Of a DNA stretch of 50,994 nucleotides, positions 40,071 through 49,066 are shown one piece after another; the first letter of the stretch is position 1; every line of letters starts with the position of its first letter. A program made the position numbers and the translations under genes. The notes beneath the pieces are model-generated. The model had not been told where the DNA came from. It searched no databases and saw only the letters and a program-made list of their open reading frames with translations. The stretch comes from JBBSBR01 sp038251135 (lineage in GTDB: Bacteria > Patescibacteriota > Saccharimonadia > UBA4664): contig JBBSBR010000004.1 in NCBI GenBank assembly GCA_038251135.1, forward strand, positions 1 through 50,994, written 5' to 3'.

Positions 40071-40087
40071 GACAAAATATATACAAT
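40060..40087 (+). promoter_or_regulatory. Promoter of the small membrane protein gene at 40202
   Basis: TTGACA overlaps the last codons of truB, then a 16-bp spacer and TACAAT. The about 108-nt leader holds AAATATT/AATATTT and TGAGGC/GCCTCA hairpins. Confidence 0.75.
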
Positions 40088-40201
40088 AACCAAATTCGCG
40101 ATTAGTTCACGCTAAATATTTTTGTACGAAGAATATTTGTCGTGAGGCAACCGCCTCAACTCTCTATCCAAGAGCGCACCTTCAAACCGGGAGCTACTAC
40201 A

Positions 40202-40525
40202 ATGACCACTGACGCTGTGTCACAAGCTGCTACCCACAGCGACCGCGATGAGACAACTCGGCGGGTCTTCAGATCCATCAGCGTTGCTATCTTTTGGTCA
40301 GCGGTTTACTTCAGCGTGAGCCTGCTTATAACCTACTTGTTGACGCGGTCGGTTAGCAGCCACCGCGATGAAGTGTTCATCGCGCTGTGTGCCGGTGTAT
40401 TGGCTCTGCTGGGGACGAGCAAGCTTGTTGCGGACACGTATCTAAACCGTGTTCTAGCCGCATTCATCGATTTCATTTTCGTGATCGGGGCTATTTATGT
40501 AGTCAGCGTTTCTCTGACCACGTAG
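40202..40525 (+). CDS. Small membrane protein of unknown function
   Basis: The 107-residue protein, starting MTTDAVSQAATHSDRDETTRR, has a soluble N-terminus and three likely membrane segments: ISVAIFWSAVYFSVSLLITYLL (about 26-47), VFIALCAGVLALLG (58-73) and FIDFIFVIGAIYVVSVSL (88-105). The ATG at 40202 has GGGAG 8 nt upstream; the longer in-frame GTG at 40142 lies inside the leader hairpin and is unlikely. Confidence 0.7.
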   Translation: MTTDAVSQAATHSDRDETTRRVFRSISVAIFWSAVYFSVSLLITYLLTRSVSSHRDEVFIALCAGVLALLGTSKLVADTYLNRVLAAFIDFIFVIGAIYVVSVSLTT

Positions 40526-40543
40526 TCCTCTGCTTATTTCACT

Positions 40544-40621
40544 CCAGATCCGCGCCTCATTACGCGCGGATCTGGCCTCACACCGGATTCGATTCCAAAT
40601 AAATCGAGTCCGCTGTGAGGC
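40544..40621 (+). terminator. Two tandem hairpins after the membrane protein gene
   Basis: CCAGATCCGCGC/GCGCGGATCTGG (40544-40575) is perfect. The second, GCCTCACA...TGTGAGGC (40575-40621), is prolonged by a further 11-bp stem with one G-U. Neither has a T-run. Confidence 0.65.
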
Positions 40622-40749
40622 AGGCCGCTATGCATGCTGTGAGCTCATACTGCCCTTCGTCCGATTGAGCCGACTTTCGGCGGTTCATTCGTACATAAAC
40701 GGAGATCCAGCAGAGTACCGCGTTGCCTGCAATCTCAGGTGCGTTAGGG

Positions 40750-40778
40750 TTGCCAAGCGTGTGGAAAAGTGCTAGTAT
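40750..40778 (+). promoter_or_regulatory. rpsO promoter
   Basis: TTGCCA, 17-bp spacer, extended -10 TGC-TAGTAT. The ATG follows 9 nt later, so the leader is very short or absent. Confidence 0.75.
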
Positions 40779-40787
40779 TCTAAAGTT

Positions 40788-41054
40788 ATGTTAAAGCCTG
40801 AATCCAAAACCAAGGTTATTACAGGGTTACAGACCCACAAGAAGGACACCGGATCACCGGAGGTTCAGATTGGTATTTTTACCGAGCAGATCAAGGAGCT
40901 TACGAAGCACCTCCAGGAGCACAAGAAGGACGAGCACTCTCGCCGCGGGCTGCTCAAGATGGTCAGTAAGCGCCGTTCACTCTTGGACTACCTCAACAAG
41001 CGCGATCCGTCACGTTACCAGAGCGTCTTGAAGAAACTCGACTTACGTCGATAA
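40788..41054 (+). CDS. rpsO: Ribosomal protein S15
   Basis: At 88 residues it has the normal length. THKKDTGSPEVQIGIFTEQI, LQEHKKDEHSRRGLLKMVSKRRSLLDYL and YQSVLKKLDLRR match S15, which binds the central domain of 16S rRNA. It lies upstream of pnp, the same order as in many bacteria. No Shine-Dalgarno sequence is visible. Confidence 0.98.
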   Translation: MLKPESKTKVITGLQTHKKDTGSPEVQIGIFTEQIKELTKHLQEHKKDEHSRRGLLKMVSKRRSLLDYLNKRDPSRYQSVLKKLDLRR

Positions 41055-41061
41055 TTGCCCC

Positions 41062-41086
41062 GAGGGTCGGCCAAGTGCCGGCCCTC
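41062..41086 (+). other. Hairpin after rpsO
   Basis: GAGGGTCGGC/GCCGGCCCTC, 10 bp with one G-U and a 5-nt loop. No T-run follows; it may protect the rpsO 3' end or terminate weakly. Confidence 0.6.
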
Positions 41087-41120
41087 TGCAGTTAGAGCCG
41101 CTGCCCGTAAGGCATAACAG

Positions 41121-41129
41121 TGCTATACT
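41121..41129 (+). promoter_or_regulatory. Extended -10 of pnp
   Basis: TGC-TATACT; predicted start near 41136, giving a leader of about 128 nt. Confidence 0.65.
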
Positions 41130-41158
41130 GTTCGTAACACATCCAGGTATATTGCCTA

Positions 41159-41243
41159 GATGATCGGTGCGTAAGTTATGTATGTGTTGGAGCTTTGGGA
41201 TTAACTACTTAATCTCTTGTCCCTGGCACTTACGCCGATCATC
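41159..41243 (+). promoter_or_regulatory. Long hairpin in the pnp leader
   Basis: GATGATCGG-TG-CGTAAGT (41159-41176) pairs with ACTTACGCCGATCATC (41228-41243): 16 bp with a 2-nt bulge and a loop of about 51 nt. AAGGA and the pnp ATG follow 10 and 21 nt later. The geometry resembles the RNase III-cut hairpin through which E. coli PNPase controls its own mRNA. Confidence 0.7.
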
Positions 41244-41263
41244 ACTTCTATAAAGGATTTTGC

Positions 41264-43375
41264 ATGAAGCAAGATATTATCAACCCCTTTGGCGTGAAGT
41301 CACAGTCTTTTAAAGTCGACTTCTGCGGTCAAGAACTCACCATTGAAACCGGCAACATGGCCTTTCTGGCCGACGGCGCCGTGACAGTCAGCTACGGCGA
41401 CACCGTAATACTCGGTACCGCCGTCGTGGCCAACCAGCCGCGGGCTGGAATCGACTTCTTTCCGTTGCTTATAGATTACGAAGAGCGCTTCTACGCAGCC
41501 GGCAAGATTTCAGGATCTCGCTTCATAAAGCGTGAAGGCCGCGCCAGTGAGCATGCCACGCTGTCGGCCCGTCTCATCGACCGCCCGATCCGCCCGCTCT
41601 TTCCCAAGGGCTACCGCAACGACGTTCAGAGCGTCGCCATGGTACTGTCGACCGACGGCGTATACGCCGCCAATATTTTGGCAATTACCGCTGTATCTAC
41701 CGCTTTGATGCTCTCGGGCGCGCCGTTTGAAGGCCCCGTAGTGGGTATTCGCATCGGTCTCATCGACGGCGAGCTTGTAGCCTTCCCGACGGCCGAGCAG
41801 ATGGAAGTCAGCACGCTCGACCTGACCGTCGCCGGCACCAAGGACGCCATTATGATGGTGGAAGCCGGTGCCAACGAGGTGGACGAGGCGACCATGGTAA
41901 AGGCCATTGAACTAGCGCACAAGTCTATCCAGCCGGTAATTGAGTTGCAGGAGAAGATCGTGCAGACGCTCGGCGTGAAGGCCAAGGAATATGAACTCTA
42001 CAAGGCCGACGAAGACCTCGTCGAGACACTCCAAGGCTACCTCGCCGACAAGCTCGGTCCGGCTGTCCGCCACCAGGATCATTACCTCCGTCACGATGCC
42101 ATCCGCAACCTGGAGCGCGAAGTTATAGCCAATTATGAAGAGCACTACGAGAAGTCTGATCTGGAAGTAGCTTTCCGCAAGGTAATCGATTATGAAATCC
42201 GTCGGGCAATTCTCGAAGACGGCGCCCGTCCGGACGGCCGCAAGACCACCGAAGTCCGGCCGATCTCGTCCGTTGTCGGCTTGCTGCCGCGAACGCACGG
42301 TTCGGCCCTGTTTACCCGAGGCACCACCCAGGTCTTGAACGTTACGACTCTCGCCTCAACGAGCTTCGCGCAGCTCATCGACACCATGGAAGAGAACACC
42401 ACCAAGCGCTATATGCACCACTACAACGCCCCGGGCTACTCGAGCGGCGAGGTTCGCCCGATGCGCTCCGCCGGACGCCGCGAAATTGGCCACGGGGCGC
42501 TCGCTGAGCGTGCTCTCCTGCCGGTAATCCCGAGCGTCGAGGACTTCCCGTACACAATCCGTACGGTATCCGAAGTGTTGAGTCAGAACGGTTCGTCCAG
42601 CATGGCTTCGGTCTGCGGATCCACGCTCAGCCTCATGGACGCGGGCGTACCGCTTGCTAAGCCGGTTGCCGGTATTGCCATGGGCCTCATCAAGGGTGAC
42701 GGCGACAAGCACATAATCCTCACCGATATCCAAGGCGCAGAAGACTTCGCCGGCGATATGGACTTCAAGGTGGCCGGTACCGACGACGGTATTACGGCTC
42801 TTCAAATGGACATCAAGGTGAAGGGTATTACGCCGAAGATTATGGCGGAGGCGTTGGCCCAGGCCCTCGTCGGCCGCGAGCACATCATGGGGAAGATGAA
42901 GGAAGTTCTGGCTGCACCTCGCGAAGAGTTGTCGCCGTTTGCGCCGCGTATCGACAAGCTCATGATCAGTCCGGACAAGATCAAGGACGTGATCGGCAAG
43001 GGCGGCGAAACCATCAATCGCATCATTGCCGAGACCGGCGTCGAGATCGACATCGAGGACTCGGGTCTCATTATGATCGCATCGACCGATTCGATCGGCG
43101 CCGCCCGGGCCATCGAGATCATCAAGGGCCTCACCGAGGATCCCGAAGTCGGGCACGTTTACACCGGTACCGTCGTGAAGCTCATGGAGTTCGGTGCCTT
43201 CGTAAACATCATGCCTGGCCGCGACGGCCTCGTACACGTCAGTCAGATGGCCGATACGCGCGTCGAGCGGGTCAGCGACATCGTATCCGTGGGCGACACG
43301 GTTCGCGTAAAATTGCTAGAAATCGATCAACAGGGTAGACTGAATCTATCAATGAAGGCCGTCGACAAGGCGTAA
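41264..43375 (+). CDS. pnp: Polyribonucleotide nucleotidyltransferase (PNPase)
   Basis: The 703-residue 3'-5' phosphorolytic exoribonuclease has two RNase PH domains (about 1-220 and 310-540, including EGRASEHATLSARLIDRPIRPLFPKGYRN and GEVRPMRSAGRREIGHGALAERAL), a KH domain (DKIKDVIGKGGETINRIIAETG, about 570-625) and an S1 domain (GTVVKLMEFGAFVNIMPGRDGLVHVSQ, about 630-700). AAGGA lies 6 nt before the ATG. With RNase J it forms the core mRNA decay set. Confidence 0.98.
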   Translation: MKQDIINPFGVKSQSFKVDFCGQELTIETGNMAFLADGAVTVSYGDTVILGTAVVANQPRAGIDFFPLLIDYEERFYAAGKISGSRFIKREGRASEHATLSARLIDRPIRPLFPKGYRNDVQSVAMVLSTDGVYAANILAITAVSTALMLSGAPFEGPVVGIRIGLIDGELVAFPTAEQMEVSTLDLTVAGTKDAIMMVEAGANEVDEATMVKAIELAHKSIQPVIELQEKIVQTLGVKAKEYELYKADEDLVETLQGYLADKLGPAVRHQDHYLRHDAIRNLEREVIANYEEHYEKSDLEVAFRKVIDYEIRRAILEDGARPDGRKTTEVRPISSVVGLLPRTHGSALFTRGTTQVLNVTTLASTSFAQLIDTMEENTTKRYMHHYNAPGYSSGEVRPMRSAGRREIGHGALAERALLPVIPSVEDFPYTIRTVSEVLSQNGSSSMASVCGSTLSLMDAGVPLAKPVAGIAMGLIKGDGDKHIILTDIQGAEDFAGDMDFKVAGTDDGITALQMDIKVKGITPKIMAEALAQALVGREHIMGKMKEVLAAPREELSPFAPRIDKLMISPDKIKDVIGKGGETINRIIAETGVEIDIEDSGLIMIASTDSIGAARAIEIIKGLTEDPEVGHVYTGTVVKLMEFGAFVNIMPGRDGLVHVSQMADTRVERVSDIVSVGDTVRVKLLEIDQQGRLNLSMKAVDKA

Positions 43376-43467
43376 CCTTCCCGTGTCACAAGGTCTGTCG
43401 ACGAGAGCCTGCCGGCTAGCAGTCGACCGACCGAAGGGTCACGGTGAAACCAAAACTTAGAGGTTCC

Positions 43468-44064
43468 ATGACAGATCCTACTTCCGAGCGGCAGCGCCGA
43501 CTTGACCAGATCAAAGATCAGATCACTGCCGATGGCATTACACCTGAGCTTGCCTCAAGTGCCATCCAGCTCGTCTTTGGATCGGGAAATCCCGAGTCTC
43601 ACTTAGTTTTTATCGGTGAGGCGCCAGGGGCCAAAGAAGACAAGGTCGGAGAGCCTTTCGTGGGTGCTTCGGGTAAGTTCTTGAATCAGATGCTCGAAAG
43701 CATAGGATTGGACCGGAGCGACGTCTACATCACGAATATCGTGAAGTATCGACCACCGTCTAATCGCGATCCGCGCCCTGACGAAATTTCCGCATTTATC
43801 CCGTACCTCAAATCCCAACTCGACGTGATCCGCCCAAAACTAGTGGTCTTTCTCGGCCGACATGCCATGAACGTCTTTCTGCCGGGACTCAAGATCAGCG
43901 ATGTCCACGGCGAGGTCATTGTGCGTGACGGATATCATTACCTGCCGCTGTTTCATCCCGCCGCCGCACTCTATAGCCCCAAAATGCGCCTAACGCTGAT
44001 CGAAGACTTCGCCAAGATCCCGACGATCCTCGAAGACCCGCTCCAATCTCCAACGAGTTCTTGA
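43468..44064 (+). CDS. Family 4-type uracil-DNA glycosylase lacking iron-sulfur cysteines
   Basis: The 198-residue protein has the family 4 motifs FIGEAPGAKEDKVGEPFVGASGKFLN, NIVKYRPPSNRDPRP and LFHPAAALYSP. Family 4 enzymes hold a 4Fe-4S cluster through four Cys; this protein has no cysteine at all: KYRPP replaces KCRPP and SAFIPYL replaces the later Cys. The N-terminal Cys pair is also absent. Uracil removal may persist without the cluster. AGAGG is 4 nt before ATG 43468; GTG 43444 with GAAGGG is a second possible start. A GTCGAC-ended hairpin lies in the leader. Confidence 0.85.
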   Translation: MTDPTSERQRRLDQIKDQITADGITPELASSAIQLVFGSGNPESHLVFIGEAPGAKEDKVGEPFVGASGKFLNQMLESIGLDRSDVYITNIVKYRPPSNRDPRPDEISAFIPYLKSQLDVIRPKLVVFLGRHAMNVFLPGLKISDVHGEVIVRDGYHYLPLFHPAAALYSPKMRLTLIEDFAKIPTILEDPLQSPTSS

Positions 44065-44224
44065 TCAAAGCGTACCGAACTTATGTGAGCGCCCCATCAC
44101 TGCGGCGTTGGCATGAGTCCGGAACATATAGCCAAGCTATGCCGGTCTGTAACTCAAGTTATCAAACAATATTACCCTTCGCGAAGTACGCGAAACAATC
44201 ATAAAGAAAGGACATCTCAGATAG

Positions 44225-46300
44225 ATGGATCCAAATTCCAATAATTCCAATCAGCCCCAGGGGCAGCCAAATCAGCCTCGTCCCGAAGGCAATCGTCCCG
44301 TAAATAATCAGCCCCGTAATGACCGCCCTCAGGGCGGCCAGCGCCCGCAGAACGACGGCAGCCGACCGCCGCGCTTTGCCAAACAACAGGCAGCCGGAAG
44401 TCCCGGCCAAGGCGGCGCACCCAAGCCCAGGTCGGGTGGCGGCGGCGGAGGCGGCGGACGCCGTCGGCGCAACGGTCAGATGCAGCCCAACCATACCGAT
44501 CTGCTCCCGGCACTCGATATGATGCCCGTCAACAAAAGCGTCTTTAACGGCGCCGCCGGCGCTCAGCAGACCAAGATCAAGACCGGACGCGGTCCGGCCA
44601 ATCAGGTGACCCGCGAGACGAAACTGCGCGTAATGTTCCTCGGCGGTCTCGGCGAGATCGGCAAGAATATGATGGCGATCGAGTACGAGAACGACATCAT
44701 TATCCTCGATATAGGCTTCGGCTTCCCCGAGAAAAATCAACCTGGCGTCGATTACATTATCCCCGACGTCACGTATCTCGAGGCGAACCGTCACAAGATT
44801 CGCGCTATCGTCATCACGCACGGCCACATGGACCACATCGGCGCAGCCGGCTACATGATTCCTAAGTTCCCGGTCCCGATCTATGGCTCACGCCTCTCGC
44901 TCGGCATGGTGGCCAAGCAGATCGAGGAGTTCAAGATTCAGACGCCGCACTACGTAGTACTGGATCCCGATAAGCACGAACGTGTGCAGATCGGCGTATT
45001 TACCATTGAGCTGTTGCGCGTCAACCACACCATCGCCGACTCGACGGCCGTGGCCATTCGTACCCCCGTCGGTATGATTATCGATACAGGCGACTGGCGC
45101 CTCGACCCCGATCCGCTGGATGGCAAAGACATGGACCTGAAGCGCTTCAAGGAGCTTGGCGACGAGGGCGTATTGTTGCTGATGAGCGACTCGACCAACT
45201 GCGACCACGCCGGGCGTACTCCGAGCGAGCGCGTAATTGAGCCGACGTTCAAGGACCTCTTTGGCCGCGCCGACGGACGTATCATTATTTCGTCGTTCTC
45301 GAGTTCAATTACCCGAGTCCAGATGATCATCGACGCCACCGAGCAATCCGGCCGCAAACTCGCCCTAGTGGGCCGTTCGATGCTGTCGACCATTGAGCTC
45401 TGTGTAAAGATGGGATACCTGCGCGTACCCCAGGGTCTGCTCGTGAAAGTCCAGGATACCGCTAATCTCGGCGCCGCCCAGACGGTAATCCTCTGTACCG
45501 GTTCGCAGGGAGAAGAGAACTCAGCACTGGCGCGTATGAGCACCGGCGACCACCAGCACGTGAAGATTAAGGCCGGAGATACGATTATCTTCAGCTCCAG
45601 TGTGATTCCCGGCAACGAGAAGGCTATTTTCGGTCTAATCGACAACTTGATGCGCGAGGGTGCGCGCATCTACACCCGCTCGACCGGTGAACTCGACGGC
45701 CACGGACCGCTTCACGTTTCGGGTCACGCCTCTCGCGATGACGCAGCCGATTTGATCAACATTGTCCGCCCCCGTTACTACGTCCCGATTCACGGTGAAT
45801 TCCACCACTTGGTACGCAATGCCGAGGTGGCGGCCGAAAACGGCGTCCCGAAGGATAATATCTTTGTCATGGACAACGGCGACGTGCTGGAGCTTACTGC
45901 CAATGCGGCTCAGAAGGGCGCTAGGATTCCGGCCGGTATGGTCATGGTGGACGGTTCGGGTATCGGCGACGTCGAAGGCGTTGTCTTGCGCGACCGCTTG
46001 GCTCTGGGCGACGAAGGCGTCTTCATGGTAGTGGCAACGGTTAGCCGCAAGACCGGCCGGCTCATCTCGAGCCCGGATATCATTAGCCGCGGCTTCATCT
46101 ACATGAAGGAGAACGAGGAGCTCATCAACGAAGCCCGTTCGGAAGTTCGCAAGTCGTTTGAACGCCGGGCCGCTCTCGGCAATCCGACGCGCGAAGACTG
46201 GGCAAAGTTCAAGTTGAAGCTTCGCGACGAGGTAGGGGACTTGCTCTACAATAAGACCAAGCGAACACCGATGGTGCTCCCCGTTATCAACGAGGTATAA
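44225..46300 (+). CDS. rnj: Ribonuclease J
   Basis: The 691-residue metallo-beta-lactamase/beta-CASP RNase has the metal motif HGHMDHIGAAGY at about 198-209, GDWRLDPDP, MSDSTNCDHAGRTPSE, beta-CASP segments SSFSSSITRVQ, HVSGHASRDDAADL and YYVPIHGEFHHL, and a C-terminal domain. The first about 130 residues are an added low-complexity tail rich in Asn, Gln, Pro and Gly with a Gly-Arg patch (GGGGGGGGRRRR), likely to bind RNA. AAGGA lies about 11 nt before the ATG. It degrades and matures RNA from 5' ends and inside. Confidence 0.96.
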   Translation: MDPNSNNSNQPQGQPNQPRPEGNRPVNNQPRNDRPQGGQRPQNDGSRPPRFAKQQAAGSPGQGGAPKPRSGGGGGGGGRRRRNGQMQPNHTDLLPALDMMPVNKSVFNGAAGAQQTKIKTGRGPANQVTRETKLRVMFLGGLGEIGKNMMAIEYENDIIILDIGFGFPEKNQPGVDYIIPDVTYLEANRHKIRAIVITHGHMDHIGAAGYMIPKFPVPIYGSRLSLGMVAKQIEEFKIQTPHYVVLDPDKHERVQIGVFTIELLRVNHTIADSTAVAIRTPVGMIIDTGDWRLDPDPLDGKDMDLKRFKELGDEGVLLLMSDSTNCDHAGRTPSERVIEPTFKDLFGRADGRIIISSFSSSITRVQMIIDATEQSGRKLALVGRSMLSTIELCVKMGYLRVPQGLLVKVQDTANLGAAQTVILCTGSQGEENSALARMSTGDHQHVKIKAGDTIIFSSSVIPGNEKAIFGLIDNLMREGARIYTRSTGELDGHGPLHVSGHASRDDAADLINIVRPRYYVPIHGEFHHLVRNAEVAAENGVPKDNIFVMDNGDVLELTANAAQKGARIPAGMVMVDGSGIGDVEGVVLRDRLALGDEGVFMVVATVSRKTGRLISSPDIISRGFIYMKENEELINEARSEVRKSFERRAALGNPTREDWAKFKLKLRDEVGDLLYNKTKRTPMVLPVINEV

Positions 46301-46309
46301 AGCATACAG

Positions 46310-46346
46310 ATACCAAAAAAGGCTCCGCAAGGAGCTTTTTTGGTAT
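46310..46346 (+). terminator. Terminator of RNase J gene, A/T-extended stem
   Basis: ATACCAAAAAAGGCTCC, loop GCAA, GGAGCTTTTTTGGTAT. It shares the outer ATACCAAAAA/TTTTTGGTAT arms with the rpoD terminator at 29725. Confidence 0.9.
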
Positions 46347-46421
46347 GTACACAATAAAGCGTCAGTGAGCTTAGGGTAATTTTGCCCGTTGCAGATACCG
46401 CGTCGGAGACACCGCTTAACT

Positions 46422-46450
46422 TTGACACATCAAACTGATTATGCTAAAAT
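46422..46450 (+). promoter_or_regulatory. Consensus promoter of the 66-residue gene
   Basis: TTGACA, 17-bp spacer, extended -10 TGC-TAAAAT. The leader of about 60 nt ends in GAGAGG. Confidence 0.85.
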
Positions 46451-46517
46451 GTATTTATTGGCAATCTTTGCCCGCACCCCGTCCGGTAACCGTGTTTTCC
46501 GAGAAGAGAGGCAATTT

Positions 46518-46718
46518 ATGATAACCGCAATCCTGGCATTCGTGGCGATTACGGTTGTCTTGGCCGTAGCTCTCGGTGCCTACCGCTCTATCCGCCCAGT
46601 CAAGCCCGTTGCGGCCGCGGCTCCGGTGCCAAATCCTTTTATTGCGATCTTCGAGGGAGCCGCATTTTTTACGGTCATCGTGATCTGCGGGGTCGTGATT
46701 GCAAATGTTATCTCCTAA
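46518..46718 (+). CDS. 66-residue double-helix membrane protein
   Basis: Two membrane segments, ITAILAFVAITVVLAVALGAY (about 2-22) and ALFFTVIVICGVVIANVI-like C-terminus (AAFFTVIVICGVVIANVIS), are joined by a Pro/Ala/Val loop. The ATG at 46518 has GAGAGG 6 nt upstream and a strong promoter, so it is probably well expressed. A longer in-frame start at 46389 would precede the promoter. Function unknown. Confidence 0.7.
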   Translation: MITAILAFVAITVVLAVALGAYRSIRPVKPVAAAAPVPNPFIAIFEGAAFFTVIVICGVVIANVIS

Positions 46719-46748
46719 CCCTTTGAGCATGGCAATACCCCATTGGGC

Positions 46749-46783
46749 GCCCCTTCTGACTTACCGGTCGGGAGGGGCCTTTC
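46749..46783 (+). terminator. Terminator after the 66-residue gene
   Basis: GCCCCTTCTGAC/GTCGGGAGGGGC, 12 bp with G-U pairs, followed by CTTTC. Confidence 0.75.
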
Positions 46784-46819
46784 ATATCTGGAGCAAAAGC
46801 AGTATAATACCAGTCAATT

Positions 46820-49027
46820 ATGGCCAAAAAGAAACCCAGTCGTAAGCGTTCTGTCCGAGCTGCCAAGAAGCAGGACAATGGTCCGCGCATTTCGCCTGAA
46901 GTTAAGCGGGAGATTCTGGCGGTTATTTTGGCGGCGACGGCGCTCCTGCTGACATTTGCCGTATTCAATTTTGGCGGATCGCTCGTTACCGATATGTTCC
47001 AGTTCCTGCGTAACGTCTTCGGCTATGCCGCCTATATGCTGCCGGTGGTGATAGGGCTGATCGCCTATATGCTCTTCCGTCCGGAAATGTATCCGCTGAA
47101 GTTTCATAACTACTTTGGCTTTACCGGTTTCGTGGTTGCTTTGGCCGCCTTTTTTCAGGTCGGCGTTGATCCTTCGGTAGCCCTCTCCACGGCTCAAGCC
47201 GGCTCGGGCGGCGGTATGGTGGGCTACGCCATTGCCGGCGTCATGTTGCCGTTGCTCAATGTGATAGCATCCAGCATCGTACTCCTGGCCTTCCTCATAA
47301 TATTTCTGATATTGGCTTCAAATACGAATTTAACGGCTTTGCTTGGTCGTATAAAAAAGTTATTCAGCAAGGAATCGTCGGAGGATTTGGCGGTAGCGGA
47401 TACGTCGGCCATAGCCTTGCTCAAGATTAATGATAACTCCGGTGCGCCATCATCCTTGCCGTTTAAGGGGGAGTTGGATTTGAGCGGCCCCAAGAAGCCG
47501 GCTGCGGTCAGTGCCGTTAAGGAGTCGCCGCAGGAGGCGCTCACGACCGGAGCGGATGACGCCTGGATTAAGCCGAGCCTTGATCTGCTAGAATCGACTT
47601 CAACCAGTGCCAACCCGGGTGACGTGAAAAATAATGCCAGTATCATTCAGAAGACCATGGAGAGCTTCGGTATTAACGTGACGATGGGCGAGATCAACGT
47701 AGGGCCCACGGTTACCCAGTACACGTTTATGCCCCCCGACGGAGTGAAGCTCAACAAGATTACCGGACTCGACACCAACCTGGCTTTGAGTCTGGCGGCG
47801 CATCCGGTGCGAATCGAAGCCCCGATTCCCGGCAAGAGCGCGGTGGGCGTAGAGCTGCCGAACAAAACCATCGCGACGGTTCGGATGCGCGACGTATTGA
47901 CCGCACCTGAGATCAAGGATCACAAAGGCCCGTTAACCTTCGTCCTTGGCCGTGATGTATCCGGTACGCCCATGAGCGCCGATCTTTCGACCATGCCCCA
48001 TATGCTCATCGCCGGCGCCACCGGTTCCGGTAAGTCGGTCATGATCAATGCTTTATTGACGAGCCTACTCTACCGCAACTCACCTAACGATCTCAAGTTG
48101 ATCCTCGTCGACCCGAAACGCGTCGAATTAAGTCTCTATAATGACATTCCGCACCTCCTGACGCCGGTCATTGCGGAGCCCGAGAAGTGTATCTCGGCGC
48201 TGAAGTGGGCGGTCGCCGAAATGGAAAGCCGATATAAGCTTCTGGAAAGTGTTCAAAATCGTAATATTACCGAGTACAACAAGGCTCATTCCGATGCGCC
48301 GTTGCCATATATTGTGATTGTTATCGACGAGATGGCCGATCTGATGATCGTGGCGGCGGCCGAGGTTGAGTCGCTCATCGTACGTTTGGCCCAGATGGCG
48401 CGCGCCATCGGCATCCATCTGGTACTGGCCACCCAACGCCCGAGCGTGAACGTCATTACCGGGACCATTAAGGCCAATATTCCCGCCCGCCTGGCTTTCA
48501 GCGTCGCCAGCCAGATTGATTCGCGAACCATTCTGGATCAGATGGGAGCCGAGAAGCTGCTTGGGAAGGGCGATATGCTCTTTATGTCGCCGGACTTCAT
48601 GAAGCCGCGCCGTATTCAGGGCGTCTTTATGAGCGAAAAGGAAGTGAAGCATGTGACGGAATACTTGAGAAGCGCCAGAGAGGCGGTATACAACGATGAA
48701 GTCCTGGCCCAGAAAGTATCGATTGGCGGTCGTAGTGGCGGCGGAAGTGTCGGTGAGTCCGGAGATATCGACGACGAGCTGTTTGAAGCGGCTGCCGAAG
48801 CCGTGATCCGCGCCAACAAGGCCAGTACCAGCATGCTCCAAAGGCGCCTCCGCGTGGGTTATGCGCGAGCTGCCCGTCTCATAGACCTCCTCGAAGAGCA
48901 GGGAGTCGTGGGGCCGGCCGACGGCGCCCGTCCGCGCGAAGTGCTGGTCTCGAGCATTAGCCAAGTCACCGCGGCCGCCGACGACGCCGCGGCCGATATG
49001 CGCCCCGCGGAACCCTACGACGGATAA
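46820..49027 (+). CDS. ftsK: DNA translocase FtsK
   Basis: The 735-residue protein has an N-terminal region with four membrane helices (about 30-175), a short linker (180-270), and the motor: AGATGSGKSVMINALL Walker A (about 397-405), LILVDPKRVELSLY, VIDEMADLMIVAA Walker B, LATQRPSVNVITGTIKANIPARLAF, and a winged-helix gamma domain (MLQRRLRVGYARAARLIDLLEEQGVVGPA). It pumps chromosome ends at the septum. TATAAT (46803-46808) is 11 nt before the ATG with no Shine-Dalgarno sequence. Confidence 0.96.
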   Translation: MAKKKPSRKRSVRAAKKQDNGPRISPEVKREILAVILAATALLLTFAVFNFGGSLVTDMFQFLRNVFGYAAYMLPVVIGLIAYMLFRPEMYPLKFHNYFGFTGFVVALAAFFQVGVDPSVALSTAQAGSGGGMVGYAIAGVMLPLLNVIASSIVLLAFLIIFLILASNTNLTALLGRIKKLFSKESSEDLAVADTSAIALLKINDNSGAPSSLPFKGELDLSGPKKPAAVSAVKESPQEALTTGADDAWIKPSLDLLESTSTSANPGDVKNNASIIQKTMESFGINVTMGEINVGPTVTQYTFMPPDGVKLNKITGLDTNLALSLAAHPVRIEAPIPGKSAVGVELPNKTIATVRMRDVLTAPEIKDHKGPLTFVLGRDVSGTPMSADLSTMPHMLIAGATGSGKSVMINALLTSLLYRNSPNDLKLILVDPKRVELSLYNDIPHLLTPVIAEPEKCISALKWAVAEMESRYKLLESVQNRNITEYNKAHSDAPLPYIVIVIDEMADLMIVAAAEVESLIVRLAQMARAIGIHLVLATQRPSVNVITGTIKANIPARLAFSVASQIDSRTILDQMGAEKLLGKGDMLFMSPDFMKPRRIQGVFMSEKEVKHVTEYLRSAREAVYNDEVLAQKVSIGGRSGGGSVGESGDIDDELFEAAAEAVIRANKASTSMLQRRLRVGYARAARLIDLLEEQGVVGPADGARPREVLVSSISQVTAAADDAAADMRPAEPYDG

Positions 49028-49066
49028 TACTCGCTCCCGACCGCCGGTCACGGTACAATGAGTCAT

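Noticed and set aside
49058..49066. First ATG of the RodZ-like gene
   Set aside because: It lies within the TACAAT hexamer; the ATG at 49067 has the leaderless spacing of 7 nt.
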